Shown here: positions 36,271 through 46,201 of the stretch, piece after piece
How the letters are laid out: each line of letters starts with the position of its first letter
Numbering within the stretch: the stretch's first letter is position 1
Assembly: GCA_002878375.1 (NCBI GenBank)
Contig: NIRF01000007.1
Span: 30,576 to 94,575 of the forward strand
From: Dictyoglomus sp. NZ13-RE01
Lineage (GTDB): Bacteria > Dictyoglomota > Dictyoglomia > Dictyoglomales > Dictyoglomaceae
Reading direction: 5' to 3'
Length of the DNA: 64,000 nucleotides
Made by a program: the position numbers and the translations under genes
The notes under the pieces: model-generated
Seen by the model: the letters and a program-made list of their open reading frames with translations, nothing else
Told to the model about the DNA's origin: nothing
Databases searched by the model: none

Positions 36271-38877
36271 ATGCAAAGCAAAGAAATAAGAGAAAAATTC
36301 ATTAATTATTTTGTAAGAAATGGGCATTTACATCTACCAAGTGCTTCCTTAGTTCCTGCAGACGACCCTACACTCCTTTTCACTACTGCAGGAATGGTCC
36401 CTTTTAAACCTTATTTTCTTGGTCAAGGGACTCCACCTGCAAGAAGAATTACTACTGTTCAGAAATGCTTTAGAACTACAGACATAGAGAGGGTAGGTTT
36501 AACTCCAAGGCACTTAACTTTCCTTGAGATGCTTGGGAATTTCTCTCTTGGAGATTATTTCAAAAAGGAAGCTATTGCTTTTGCTTTTGAGTTTTTGACA
36601 AAGGAGCTTGGACTTCCTAAGGATCTTCTTTGGATCTCTGTTTATGAAGAGGATGATGAGGCTTTTGAAATATGGAACAAAACTATGGGTATTCCTAAGG
36701 AAAGAATTGTTAGGTTAGGGAAAGAAGATAACTTCTGGGGACCTCCAGGTCCAACAGGACCTTGCGGTCCATGTTCTGAGATCTATTATGATTTTGGTCC
36801 TAAAAATAAAGAGGAGGAGAATTGTAAGCCAGGAGATCCATGTGACCGATTTATGGAAATTTGGAATCTTGTTTTTATGACATATTACATGGATGAAGAA
36901 GGAAAAATGTCTCCTCTTCCTCAAAAAAACATCGATACAGGAATGGGCTTAGAAAGAATTACAACAGTAGTTGAAAAGGTAGGTAATGTTTTTGAAACTG
37001 ATTTATTTGTCCCTATTATTGAAAAAACAAGAGAAATATTAAATGAGTTAGATCCAGCTACTGAAAGGATAATTGCGGATCATATTAGAGGGATTACCTT
37101 TTTAATGTGTGATGGAGTAGTACCTACTAATGAGGGAAGAGGATATGTTTTAAGAAGATTGATAAGAAGGGCAGAAAGAAGAGGCTTTGAAAAAGGAGTT
37201 GAGGAGCCCTTCTTGTATAAGCTGGTCCCTGTTGTAGTGGACGTTATGGGAGATTTTTATAAGGAACTTCACACAAAGAAAGATTATGTGATGCAGGTTC
37301 TGAAAAGAGAGGAAGAACAATTTTTAAAAACTTTGGAGCAGGGACTATATCTATTAGATTCTTTAGCTAAAAAGGGGATAAAAAAGCTTGATGGGGATTT
37401 TGTGTTTAAATTATATGATACTTACGGTTTTCCTCTTGAATTGACCATAGAGATAGCAAACGAGAGAGGCTGGGAAGTAGATGTTGATGGCTTCAACAAG
37501 GCTATGGAAGAGCAAAGAAAGAGAGCAAGAATATCAATGGAGGAAAAATTAGAGAGTGAATGGATTAAATTAAGCGATGAAGAGTTACGTACTCTAAAAG
37601 AAATGCCCTCCACCATATTTGTGGGATATGATACCTTAGAGACGGAAGCTAACATCTTATTCTTTTTAGATGGGAAACATGGAAAGGAAATAGTTGAAGG
37701 AGAAGACATCTCTTTTATTTTGGATAAAACACCCTTCTATGCAGAGAGTGGTGGACAAGTATCTGATAAAGGGAAGGTATATAACGATGAGTTTGAGATA
37801 ATTGTAGAGGATGTTCAAAAACTTGGTGAAAAATTTGTTCATAAAGGGAAGGTTGTCAGGGGTAGAGTAAAAGAGCAGGTTAAAGTAAAGGCGGAGGTTG
37901 ATAAAGAACTTAGATTTGCAACTCAGAGGCATCATACCGCTACACATTTATTACATTCCGCCTTGAGAAGAGTTTTAGGAGAGCATGTATCCCAAGCTGG
38001 TTCCTTAGTATCTCCAGATTTTCTTAGATTTGATTTTACCCATTACAAACCACTTACCGATGAAGAATTAAGGGAAGTGGAAAGATTAGTAAATGAAAGT
38101 ATTTTGGAGAATCACTTGGTAGAGAAGTTTGTTACAACAATTGATAAGGCAAGGGATATGGGTGCCATTGCCCTATTTACTGAGAAATACCAAAGGGATG
38201 TGAGGGTTATAAAGATAGATTCAGTTAGTATGGAGCTTTGTGGCGGTACCCATGTAAATAGAACGGGAGATATAGGATTGTTTTTGATTACAAAGGAAGA
38301 AGGAATAGGAAGTGGAATAAGGAGAATTTTTGCAGTATGTGGTATGAAAGCATGGGAGTATGTAAATAATTTAAGTAGGGATATAGCTGAAATTATGAAG
38401 ATTACTAATGCAAATGATATAAAAGATTTATCACAAAAATGGTTGAAACTACAGAGCCAAATAAAAGAGAAGGAGAATATTATAAATGAATTGGAGAGCA
38501 AATTATTAGAGAAAGAGCTGGAGAATATACTGAAGAATGCTATCAATGAAAATGGCATAAACATATTTATAAGTAAGGTGGAAACAAAATCCCAAGAGGG
38601 ATTAAGAAAGCTTGGAGACCTTATAAAAAGCAGAAAGCCGGACAGTTTAATTCTATTAGGTTTGGAACAGGAAGATAAAATATTGATGACCATTATGGTA
38701 TCTCCATCCCTAACCAAAAAGGGTATCTTAGCTAAGGACATTGCCTCTTATATCAATGCAAAATTAGAAGGAAAAGGTGGAGGGAAAGATACTCTGGCAC
38801 AGGTAACATTGAAGATAAATAGCTGGGAAATTATTGAAAATACAGTAAGGGAATGGGTAAGGAAAATTAATGGGTAG
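36271..38877 (+). CDS. alaS: Alanyl-tRNA synthetase
   Basis: This full-length class II synthetase charges tRNA-Ala and edits misacylated Ser. It shows the N-terminal catalytic domain (MVPFKPYFLGQ, RHLTFLEMLGNFS, GPPGPTGPCGPCSE), the editing domain with HHTATHLLHSALR and MELCGGTHVNRTGDIG, and the C-terminal DHHA1-type domain ending GGGKDTLAQ. I prefer the ATG at 36271 (MQSKEIREKF, the usual family start) with AAAGGA upstream; a GTG at 36256 is an in-frame alternative. It may be transcribed by read-through from the 6S promoter. Confidence 0.97.
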   Translation: MQSKEIREKFINYFVRNGHLHLPSASLVPADDPTLLFTTAGMVPFKPYFLGQGTPPARRITTVQKCFRTTDIERVGLTPRHLTFLEMLGNFSLGDYFKKEAIAFAFEFLTKELGLPKDLLWISVYEEDDEAFEIWNKTMGIPKERIVRLGKEDNFWGPPGPTGPCGPCSEIYYDFGPKNKEEENCKPGDPCDRFMEIWNLVFMTYYMDEEGKMSPLPQKNIDTGMGLERITTVVEKVGNVFETDLFVPIIEKTREILNELDPATERIIADHIRGITFLMCDGVVPTNEGRGYVLRRLIRRAERRGFEKGVEEPFLYKLVPVVVDVMGDFYKELHTKKDYVMQVLKREEEQFLKTLEQGLYLLDSLAKKGIKKLDGDFVFKLYDTYGFPLELTIEIANERGWEVDVDGFNKAMEEQRKRARISMEEKLESEWIKLSDEELRTLKEMPSTIFVGYDTLETEANILFFLDGKHGKEIVEGEDISFILDKTPFYAESGGQVSDKGKVYNDEFEIIVEDVQKLGEKFVHKGKVVRGRVKEQVKVKAEVDKELRFATQRHHTATHLLHSALRRVLGEHVSQAGSLVSPDFLRFDFTHYKPLTDEELREVERLVNESILENHLVEKFVTTIDKARDMGAIALFTEKYQRDVRVIKIDSVSMELCGGTHVNRTGDIGLFLITKEEGIGSGIRRIFAVCGMKAWEYVNNLSRDIAEIMKITNANDIKDLSQKWLKLQSQIKEKENIINELESKLLEKELENILKNAINENGINIFISKVETKSQEGLRKLGDLIKSRKPDSLILLGLEQEDKILMTIMVSPSLTKKGILAKDIASYINAKLEGKGGGKDTLAQVTLKINSWEIIENTVREWVRKING

Positions 38878-39307
38878 ATGGCTTGCTATTGATTGGGGAG
38901 AAAAATATATTGGTCTTGCAATATCTGATCCTTTAGGGGTGATTCCTCAAGGCTTAGGGGTACTCGAGATTAATGGTGAAAAGGATTTTTTGAATAAAAT
39001 AGAGAATATTATTAATGAATATGAGATTAAAGGAATCGTACTTGGACTTCCCATCTCATTAAAAGGGGAAGAAAACGAGAAAACTATAAAGATTAAAAAA
39101 CTCGGTGAAAAACTGAATAAATTATTCTCTATACCTGTGTATTATGTGGATGAGAGATTTACTACAATGGAAGCGGAAAAGCTTTTAATTGAGGGGAATG
39201 TAAGAAGAGAAAAGAGGAAAATTGTAAGGAATAAACAATCCGCTATTCTCATACTTGATAAGTTTTTGTCGGTTTATAAACAAAAAATAGAGGAGGTCCT
39301 GGGTTAA
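38870..39307 (+). CDS. ruvX: YqgF/RuvX RNase H-like nuclease
   Basis: The 145-residue protein (GRWLAIDWGEKYIGLAISD, VLGLPISLKGEE, YYVDERFTTMEAE) has the RNase H-like fold of the YqgF family, which acts in 16S rRNA 5'-end processing and possibly at Holliday junctions. The acidic residues Asp8, Glu and Asp in DERFTT are present. It overlaps alaS by 8 bases, a pairing common in bacteria. Confidence 0.9.
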   Translation: MGRWLAIDWGEKYIGLAISDPLGVIPQGLGVLEINGEKDFLNKIENIINEYEIKGIVLGLPISLKGEENEKTIKIKKLGEKLNKLFSIPVYYVDERFTTMEAEKLLIEGNVRREKRKIVRNKQSAILILDKFLSVYKQKIEEVLG

Positions 39308-39308
39308 A

Positions 39309-39962
39309 GTGAGACAAGGTTTTACAGAGGAACTAAGAAGTTTAGAACATGACCTACAAGAAATGGGTAAGATTGTAGAGAGCATGTTATGTGACAGTTT
39401 AGAAGCTTTAACGAAAAAGGATAGAAAATTAGCAGAAGAAGTTATTGAAAGGGATGATTTAGTGGATAAACTTAATTGGGATATTGAAGATAGATGCCTA
39501 AAATTACTTGCTTTACAGCAACCCATGGCACAAGACTTAAGAGTAATTGCAGCTACCATGAAGATAATAAGTGATATAGAAAGAATGGGAGATTATTGTG
39601 TAGATATTGCCAAATTTACATTAGATCTCATAGGATATCCCACTTTAATTATCAATCCAAATCTTATAAAAATGTTTGAGCTTGTGAAGAAAATAATAAA
39701 TGATTCTTTATTAGCATTCGTTAATAGAGATGTTGACTTTATAATAGAGGTTGTAGATGAAGATAAAGAGATTGATAGTACCTATTGGAAGATCTTTGAT
39801 GAAATTGTTGAAGAAATAGAAAGTGCCCCTGAAACTGCACCCCAAGCTATTAAGCTATTAATGATTGCAAGATATTTGGAAAGAATTGCAGACCATGTTA
39901 CAAATGTAGCAGAGAGAATATATTACATGGAAACAGGAGAATTGAAAGAGTTACATAATTAA
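39309..39962 (+). CDS. phoU: Phosphate transport regulator PhoU
   Basis: The 217-residue all-helical protein contains two PhoU repeats (about 8-95 and 115-205), each with an E/D-rich metal motif such as DIERMGDYCVDIAK and YLERIADHVTNVAERIYY. PhoU damps phosphate signalling and Pst uptake. It starts at GTG one base after ruvX and is convergent with pstB, so it is near but not within the pst operon. Confidence 0.94.
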   Translation: MRQGFTEELRSLEHDLQEMGKIVESMLCDSLEALTKKDRKLAEEVIERDDLVDKLNWDIEDRCLKLLALQQPMAQDLRVIAATMKIISDIERMGDYCVDIAKFTLDLIGYPTLIINPNLIKMFELVKKIINDSLLAFVNRDVDFIIEVVDEDKEIDSTYWKIFDEIVEEIESAPETAPQAIKLLMIARYLERIADHVTNVAERIYYMETGELKELHN

Positions 39963-39963
39963 T

Positions 39964-40722
39964 CTATCCAAATCTACCTGTTATATAATCTTCTGTTAGT
40001 TTCTTTTTAGGTCTTGTGAATATATCAGGAGTTTTGCCCATCTCTATAACTTCTCCCATATACATGAATATGGTTTCATCAGATACTCTTCCTGCCTGCT
40101 GCATGTTATGGGTAACAATTACTATAGTTACATGTTTTTTAAGTTCTCTTATTGTGTCCTCAATTTTGTAAGTGGAAATAGGATCTAAAGCGGAGGTTGG
40201 TTCATCCATGAGCAAAACTTCTGGCTCTACCGCAAGAGCTCTTGCAATACAAACCCTTTGTTGTTGCCCCCCTGAAAGTTCTGACGGATAAGACCTTAGT
40301 CTATCCTTTATTTCATCCCATATTCCAGCTAATCTAAGACTTCTCTCTACTATTTCATCTAATTTCCCTTTAGGTACCTTTTTATTATTAAGAATATATC
40401 CTGATATAACATTCTCATAGATATTCATGTTAGTAAAAAGGTTTGGTCTTTGAAATACCATTCCAATTCTTCTTCTAATAATCACTGGGTCAATGTCAGG
40501 ATCGTAAATATTTAGATTATCAATATAAATTTTACCTTCTATCCTTGTACCTGGAGTTAGCTCATGTAATCTATTAAAGCATCTAAGTAAGGTGGTTTTT
40601 CCACATCCAGAAGGACCAATAATAGCAGTTACAAGATTAGCTTTTATTGATATATTGATATTTTTTAATACTTGTAAGGAACCAAACCAGGCATTTAAAT
40701 TTTCAGTTCTTAATTTTTCCAA
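39964..40722 (-). CDS. pstB: Phosphate ABC transporter ATPase
   Basis: PstB has Walker [18 protein letters not shown], signature LSGGQQQR and Walker [17 protein letters not shown] place the start at TTG 40722 (252 residues, usual size) because GGGAGG lies at proper spacing immediately after the pstA stop; an in-frame ATG at 40761 would add 13 residues but lies inside pstA. It imports phosphate with PstSCA. Confidence 0.93.
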   Translation of the reverse strand: MEKLRTENLNAWFGSLQVLKNINISIKANLVTAIIGPSGCGKTTLLRCFNRLHELTPGTRIEGKIYIDNLNIYDPDIDPVIIRRRIGMVFQRPNLFTNMNIYENVISGYILNNKKVPKGKLDEIVERSLRLAGIWDEIKDRLRSYPSELSGGQQQRVCIARALAVEPEVLLMDEPTSALDPISTYKIEDTIRELKKHVTIVIVTHNMQQAGRVSDETIFMYMGEVIEMGKTPDIFTRPKKKLTEDYITGRFG

Positions 40723-40735
40723 GTTTATATCCTCC

Positions 40736-41572
40736 CTACTGGTGATATCTTCTTTTACCATAGTATCTCGATAATATGTTTAGTAGGAGAATAATCATGG
40801 CTAAAAGGAAAGACGATGCCCATGCAATATCTTTCCACTCCTTATAAGGAGAAGTTGCATAATTAAATATTGTTACCGTCAAACTTGCTATAGGTTGGTC
40901 TAATCTTAGGCTGAGAAAATTATTATTTAGGGATGTAAATAGTAATGGGGCAGTCTCCCCCATTATTCTTGCTAAGGAACTCATAATTCCTGTTATTATT
41001 CCAGAGCTTGCACTGGGAAGTACAACTTTAATTATTACTCTCCATTTAGGGGCACCTAAGGCATAACCAGCCTCCCTTACAGTATTTGGAATCATTTTTA
41101 AAGATTCTTCTGTCGCTTTTACAATTGTTGGTATCATAATTATACCTAAGGCTACTCCACCTGCAATAGCAGAAAATCTTTTCATAGGAACAACTATAAC
41201 TATATAGATAAAAATGCCTATAATAATTGTAGGAATGCTACTTAAAACTTCTGATATATATCTCGTCCACCATGCAAATCTATTATTCCCATACTCTGCA
41301 ATATATATACCACTCAAAATTCCAATAGGTATTCCAATTATACTTGCTATTAAACTTAGTAGCATTGTTCCTATTATAGCATTTGCTACTCCACCACCAG
41401 GAACTCCTGGAGGTTTTGGAAGATCAATAATTAACCTTAAATTTAATTTTGATATACCCTTAATAAAAATATCTCCTAAAATCCAAAAAAGGAATAGGGC
41501 ACCAACAAAAAAGGATAAAGTCGATAAGAATAACATTAAATTGTTAATAATTTTTCTTTTTCTATAGCTCAT
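40736..41572 (-). CDS. pstA: Phosphate ABC transporter permease PstA
   Basis: The 278-residue permease has six helices and the conserved [21 protein letters not shown] and [25 protein letters not shown]-loop segments. It overlaps pstC by four bases. Together with PstC it forms the phosphate channel. Confidence 0.93.
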   Translation of the reverse strand: MSYRKRKIINNLMLFLSTLSFFVGALFLFWILGDIFIKGISKLNLRLIIDLPKPPGVPGGGVANAIIGTMLLSLIASIIGIPIGILSGIYIAEYGNNRFAWWTRYISEVLSSIPTIIIGIFIYIVIVVPMKRFSAIAGGVALGIIMIPTIVKATEESLKMIPNTVREAGYALGAPKWRVIIKVVLPSASSGIITGIMSSLARIMGETAPLLFTSLNNNFLSLRLDQPIASLTVTIFNYATSPYKEWKDIAWASSFLLAMIILLLNILSRYYGKRRYHQ

Positions 41573-42474
41573 AGACCTTCAAACCTTTTTATAATTACAT
41601 ATCTTGATATTGCAATAGTAAAAAAGGTTATTAAGAATAGTATTAATGCCAGCTCAATGAGTGATGAGAGATGGAGTTTGCCAAAGGCTTCTGCAAATTC
41701 ATTTGCTATGGTGCTGGCAATGGTTGCTCCAGGACTGAAAAGGGATATTGATAATTGGTAAGAATTTCCAATAACCATAGTTACAGCCATTGTTTCACCA
41801 AGAGCTCTACTTAATCCTAATATAGCACTTGCAATTATTCCTGATTTTGCATTGCCAATTTCTACTTTCCTAATCATTTCCCACTTTGTCATCCCTAAGG
41901 CTAAAGCACCTTCTTTTTGCTCCTTAGGTACTAAAGAGAGAATTTCTCTGGATATAGAAGAAATTATCGGTATAATCATTATTGAAAGCACAATGCCAGC
42001 AGTTAGATATCCTACTCCTATACTATAACCACTAAATAGAGGAATAAAACCTAAATATTTATTTAAGAATGGACCTACCTTAAATTGCATAATGGGTGAT
42101 AATGTAAAAAGTCCCCACATTCCATAAATTACACTGGGAATTGCCCCTAATAGTTCAATAATAAATGATAAGGTGCTTCTTATTCTAAATGGACAGATTT
42201 CCGTAAGAAAAATTGCAATCCCTAAACTTATGGGAAGTCCTATAATAAGAGCTAAAAGGGATGTGATAATGGTACCATAAATAGCTGGCAGAGCAGAAAA
42301 CTGCTCTGTCACAGGATCCCATATAGTGTTCCACAAGAATTTTAATCCAAATTTTTTAATGCTTGGAAGGGCACCTATTATTAGGTAAATGAAAATTGCT
42401 ATTGTTATTATTGTTATAACAAGGCTTGAAAGTATTGTTAAATTTTTAAATATTTTCTCCCCTGTATTTCTCAT
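41569..42474 (-). CDS. pstC: Phosphate ABC transporter permease PstC
   Basis: The 301-residue permease shows family segments PAIYGTIITSLLALIIGLPIS, GAIPSVIYGMWGLF and KEGALALGMTKWEMIRKVEI. Six helices are visible. It follows pstS by 5 bases in the operon. Confidence 0.93.
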   Translation of the reverse strand: MRNTGEKIFKNLTILSSLVITIITIAIFIYLIIGALPSIKKFGLKFLWNTIWDPVTEQFSALPAIYGTIITSLLALIIGLPISLGIAIFLTEICPFRIRSTLSFIIELLGAIPSVIYGMWGLFTLSPIMQFKVGPFLNKYLGFIPLFSGYSIGVGYLTAGIVLSIMIIPIISSISREILSLVPKEQKEGALALGMTKWEMIRKVEIGNAKSGIIASAILGLSRALGETMAVTMVIGNSYQLSISLFSPGATIASTIANEFAEAFGKLHLSSLIELALILFLITFFTIAISRYVIIKRFEGL

Positions 42475-42479
42475 AAAAT

Positions 42480-43511
42480 TTATTCAACTGGCTTACCCAT
42501 ATATGTTATTTCTTTTAATCTTCTCAATGCGAGATTTTTAACCTTTTCAGGCAATGGAACATATAGTAACTCTTCTGCATACTTATCTCCCTTAGCATAT
42601 GCCCACTTTATAAAACTGATTAATGCTTTTGCCTTCTCTAAGTCTTTTTGTTCCTTTCTTATCAATAAGAAGGTATATCCTACTATAGGATAACTATTTC
42701 TTCCTGGAGCGTCAACTGTAAATACATAGAAATCGTTTGGAACTTGGTATAAACTCAGAGCGGACTGTACTGTTTCTTTATTAGGAAATACAAAATTTCC
42801 TAATTTATTCCTTATCTGTGCGTAAGGAATATTGTTTTGTTCTGCATAGGCAAGTTCTACATACCCAATGGCACCAGGTGTATTTTGTACAGTCCCTGCA
42901 ACACCAGCATTACCCTTACCACCTATTCCAATAGGCCAATTTACAGAAGTTCCTGCACCAACCTTTTCTTTCCATTCGCTACTCACTGCTGAAAGGAAGG
43001 CTGTAAAAATATGAGTAGTACCGCTTCCATCGGATCTTCTTACAACTGTTATTGGAAGATCAGGTATTTTTATGTCTTTATTTAGTATAGTGATCTTGGG
43101 ATCAGTCCATCTTTTAATTTTTCCTAAATATATGTCCGCAATAATCTCTCTTGATAATTTTAGCCCTTTTCCAACACCTGGTAAATTGTATATCATCACA
43201 ATACTGCCTGCTACTGTTGGAATCATAATTAATCCTGATTGTTTCTGTTCTTCACCTGTTAGGGGAGAATCTGATGCTCCAAAATCTACTGTTCCTGCTT
43301 TGATTTGTTGGATCCCTGCACCACTTCCTATGGCTTGATAGTTTATCTTAATCTTTGTTTCTTGCTCATATTCATAGAACCACCTGGAGTATAGTGGGTA
43401 TGGGAATGTTGCTCCTGCACCTGTAAGAGAAACTTGGGCAAGGGTTGAAAAAATTAGGAGAGAACTTAATAGGAAGAGGATAATAGAAACTTTTTTAATT
43501 TTTGGTCTCAT
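42480..43511 (-). CDS. pstS: Phosphate-binding protein PstS
   Basis: The 343-residue protein has a signal peptide (about 1-25) and the phosphate-binding motifs LTGAGATFPYPLYSRWF, IGSGAGIQQIKAGTVDFGASD, RSDGSGTTHIFTAFLS and GNAGVAGTVQNTPGAIGYVE. No lipobox is present. It is the first gene of pstSCAB, behind a Pho-box-like array. Confidence 0.95.
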   Translation of the reverse strand: MRPKIKKVSIILFLLSSLLIFSTLAQVSLTGAGATFPYPLYSRWFYEYEQETKIKINYQAIGSGAGIQQIKAGTVDFGASDSPLTGEEQKQSGLIMIPTVAGSIVMIYNLPGVGKGLKLSREIIADIYLGKIKRWTDPKITILNKDIKIPDLPITVVRRSDGSGTTHIFTAFLSAVSSEWKEKVGAGTSVNWPIGIGGKGNAGVAGTVQNTPGAIGYVELAYAEQNNIPYAQIRNKLGNFVFPNKETVQSALSLYQVPNDFYVFTVDAPGRNSYPIVGYTFLLIRKEQKDLEKAKALISFIKWAYAKGDKYAEELLYVPLPEKVKNLALRRLKEITYMGKPVE

Positions 43512-43547
43512 ATAAACCCTCCTTTTAAATTTTTATTTTCATTTTAG

Positions 43548-43601
43548 ATTCTAACAGATTATTTTTAAATAGCTTTTAAAAAATAATTAAATTTTTGTTA
43601 G
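43548..43601 (-). promoter_or_regulatory. Pho-box-like repeats and -10 box of pstSCAB
   Basis: On the minus strand four hexamers recur every 11 bases: CTAACA, TTAATT, TTAAAA, TTAAAA (plus 43596-43601, 43585-43590, 43574-43579, 43563-43568). A TAGAAT -10 box follows at plus 43548-43553. Four TT(A/C/T)A(C/T)A-like repeats at 11-bp phase are the PhoP-binding layout of Bacillus. The DNA is very AT-rich, so chance matches are possible. Confidence 0.5.
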
Positions 43602-43652
43602 ACTTTTAATTTTGATATAATTTGTTTTAGATTACTAATGTTGAGGTGGTTT

Positions 43653-44735
43653 ATGGGAATTATTGATAAAAGATTGAGATTACATAAAAGAACTTTAGAG
43701 CTGGTTGAAATTGAGCTTAAGGAGGATATCAGACGCTCTGCAAAAGCCATTGTAGAAGCTTATAAAAAGGGGAAAAAAGTTGTTTTGTTTGGCAATGGTG
43801 GAAGTGCAGCAGATGCCCAACATATTGCAGGAGAATTGGTAGGTAGGTTTTTAAAGGAAAGAAGGTCTCTTCCCGCCATTGCTCTAACTACAAACTCCTC
43901 AATAGTTACTGCCATTTCTAATGATTATGGTTTTGATTTTGTTTTTGAAAGGCAATTAGAGGCTTGGGTTGAGGAAGGAGATGTAGTAATTGGTATAAGT
44001 ACATCAGGAAGTTCTAAAAATGTAGTAAGGGGATTGGAAAAGGCGAAAAGTTTAGGGGCTTTCACAATTGCCTTTTCTGGTAAGGATGGGGGAGAGATCT
44101 CCAAATTAGCAGATATTAGCATAACAATACCTTTTCATATTACACCTCATATTCAGGAGTTACATATAACAATAGGGCATCTCTTATGTGATATTGTAGA
44201 GGAGGAGTTATTCCCAAATAAGAAAAAAGCCATTTTTCTTGATAGAGATGGAACATTAAACGAGGATAAGGGATATACGTATAAGGTTGAGGATTTAAAA
44301 ATTTTACCTAATGTTGTGGAAGGTTTAAAAATACTTCAGAAAAAATTTCTTCTCATAGTAGTTAGTAACCAATCAGGAGTTGAGAGGGGATACTATACTA
44401 ATTGGGATGTAGAAAATTTCAATAATCACTTATATTTAGCTTTAGCTAAAGAAGGAGTCTATATAGATGATTTTTATTACTGTCCAAATTTAGAAGGTGA
44501 TTGTAGAAAGCCAAATATTGGTATGTTTATGCAAGCCCAAGAGGATTGGAATATAGATTTATCAAGGTCGTATATGATTGGCGATAAGGAGACGGATGTA
44601 TTAGCTGGGAAAAAGGCTGGTTGTAAAACTATTTTCTTAGGTAAAGATTCAAGTATTTTACCTGACTATTTTGCTAATGATTTATTGGATGCAGCCAATT
44701 GGATTATGAAGGAAGAGGAGGAAAATAATGAATAA
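43653..44735 (+). CDS. gmhA-gmhB: Fused phosphoheptose isomerase and D-glycero-heptose-1,7-bisphosphatase
   Basis: The N-terminal SIS domain (about 1-190; FGNGGSAADAQHIAGELVGRF, STSGSSKNV, HIQELHITIGH) is GmhA, converting sedoheptulose-7-P to heptose-7-P. The C-terminal HAD domain (from about 195; FLDRDGTLNEDKGY, SNQSGVERGYY, MIGDKETDVLAGKKAG) is GmhB. Both steps of ADP-heptose synthesis are thus in one chain. I use ATG 43653 with GAGGTGG upstream; an in-frame ATG 43638 is possible. A TATAAT lies at 43616-43621. The two hldE halves follow at once. Confidence 0.92.
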   Translation: MGIIDKRLRLHKRTLELVEIELKEDIRRSAKAIVEAYKKGKKVVLFGNGGSAADAQHIAGELVGRFLKERRSLPAIALTTNSSIVTAISNDYGFDFVFERQLEAWVEEGDVVIGISTSGSSKNVVRGLEKAKSLGAFTIAFSGKDGGEISKLADISITIPFHITPHIQELHITIGHLLCDIVEEELFPNKKKAIFLDRDGTLNEDKGYTYKVEDLKILPNVVEGLKILQKKFLLIVVSNQSGVERGYYTNWDVENFNNHLYLALAKEGVYIDDFYYCPNLEGDCRKPNIGMFMQAQEDWNIDLSRSYMIGDKETDVLAGKKAGCKTIFLGKDSSILPDYFANDLLDAANWIMKEEEENNE

Positions 44736-45729
44736 GAGTAGATTTTTGGATATTATTGGGCATTGGCATGGAAAGAGAATAGGGGTTATTGGGGATATAA
44801 TGCTTGACGAGTATATAATGGGAAAAGTAACAAGAATTTCTCCAGAAGCTCCCGTTCCTATTGTAGAGATGGAGCAGGAATTTTCAGTTTTAGGCGGGGC
44901 TGGAAATGTAGCAAACAACATAAAGTCCTTAGGAGGAGAGGTAATTTTATTTGGAGTTATAGGAAATGATGAAGGAGGCAAAAAGATCTTAAACCTTTTA
45001 AGAGAAAGAAAGATTATGGAGGAATTGATCATTGATGAAAATAGACCTACGACTACTAAAACAAGAATTATAGCTTTAAATCAGCAGGTAGTTAGGGTGG
45101 ACAGAGAAAAAAAAGAGAGTATATCTCAGGAAATAGAAGAAAAGATAATAAATTCCCTTGAAAATAAAATAAAGAATTTAGATGGTATAGTTATATCAGA
45201 TTATCTTAAAGGAGTTTTAACTTTTAACTTAACCCAAAAGATTATCCGTTTAGCTAAAAAAGAAGGCAAGTTTATAATTGTAGACCCTAAGGGTAGGGAT
45301 TACTCAAAATATTTAGGAGCAACCCTAATTACTCCTAATGAGAAAGAGGCTCAAATTGCAACAAATTCTGATGAAAACTTTAATATAAAAGAGATAGCGG
45401 AGAAGTTATTTGATATTGTTAAAGGGGATGGTGTACTTATAACTCGTGGTGAAAAGGGAATGTTTCTCTATCAAGCTGAAAGTCAGGTTTTCATACCTGC
45501 CTTAGCCTCTCAGGTTAGGGATGTAACTGGCGCAGGTGATACTGTAGTTGCTACTTTAGCTCTTGCCTTATCTGGAGGTGCAAATCTATTGGAGGCTTCT
45601 ATTCTCTCAAATCTTTCCGCCAGTATAACAGTAAGAAAATTAGGAACAGCTGTTGTAACCCCAGAAGAGTTAAAACAGATACTACCTGAGAAATTGGAGC
45701 TAAAAGATGGATGGATATTCTTTAAGTAA
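44728..45729 (+). CDS. rfaE1: D-glycero-beta-D-manno-heptose-7-phosphate kinase (HldE N-terminal domain, RfaE1)
   Basis: The 333-residue PfkB-type kinase shows GVIGDIMLDEYIMGKVTRISPEAP, GGAGNVANNIKSLGG, VDPKGRDYSKY and the anion hole VTGAGDTVVATLALAL. It phosphorylates heptose-7-P at C1. In E. coli this is the N-terminal half of HldE; here the two halves are separate genes overlapping by 23 bases. Confidence 0.93.
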   Translation: MNKSRFLDIIGHWHGKRIGVIGDIMLDEYIMGKVTRISPEAPVPIVEMEQEFSVLGGAGNVANNIKSLGGEVILFGVIGNDEGGKKILNLLRERKIMEELIIDENRPTTTKTRIIALNQQVVRVDREKKESISQEIEEKIINSLENKIKNLDGIVISDYLKGVLTFNLTQKIIRLAKKEGKFIIVDPKGRDYSKYLGATLITPNEKEAQIATNSDENFNIKEIAEKLFDIVKGDGVLITRGEKGMFLYQAESQVFIPALASQVRDVTGAGDTVVATLALALSGGANLLEASILSNLSASITVRKLGTAVVTPEELKQILPEKLELKDGWIFFK

Positions 45730-46201
45730 AATAAAGTCAAGAAAAGAGATCACTTCTCTTGTAGAAGAGTTAAAGAGAAAAAAGAAAAAAATAGTATTTA
45801 CAAATGGATGTTTTGAGCTACTACATCCAGGGCATATTGAGTTATTAGAGAAGGCAAAATCTTTAGGAGATGTACTTATTGTAGGGGTAAATAGTGATAG
45901 TTCTGTTGAGAAGATTAAGGGAAAGAAAAAATTAATCCTTGATGAAAATTCCAGAGCAAGAGTAATAGCATCAGTTGGGGTTGTGGATTATGTTGTTATC
46001 TTTGATGAGAGCACCCCTGAAGAATTAATTAGAGATATAAAGCCCCATATACATGTAAAAGGTGGAGATTATAGAGTAGAGGACTTACCAGAAGCTAAAA
46101 TTGTAAAAAGTTATGGAGGGGAAGTAGTTATCATTCCCCTCCATGAAGATTTTTCGACTACAAAAATAATTGAAAGGATACTATTTTTGTATAAAGAATA
46201 G
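45707..46201 (+). CDS. rfaE2: D-glycero-beta-D-manno-heptose-1-phosphate adenylyltransferase (HldE C-terminal domain, RfaE2)
   Basis: The 164-residue nucleotidyltransferase has the TNGCFELLHPGHIELLEKAK signature (HxGH motif) and VGVNSDSSVEKIKG. It transfers AMP to heptose-1-P, completing ADP-D-glycero-heptose; no HldD epimerase is in the window. Its 3' end overlaps the convergent ligase/GT9 gene by 21 bases. Confidence 0.93.
   Translation: MDGYSLSKIKSRKEITSLVEELKRKKKKIVFTNGCFELLHPGHIELLEKAKSLGDVLIVGVNSDSSVEKIKGKKKLILDENSRARVIASVGVVDYVVIFDESTPEELIRDIKPHIHVKGGDYRVEDLPEAKIVKSYGGEVVIIPLHEDFSTTKIIERILFLYKE

Noticed and set aside
36046..36327. Antisense reading frame of 93 codons over the 6S region
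   Set aside because: It lies on the strand opposite the structured RNA and alaS, has no ribosome site and shows no domain.
38112..38741. 209-codon antisense frame inside alaS
   Set aside because: Shadow of the alaS codons; low-complexity Ser/Phe/Ile composition and no ribosome site.
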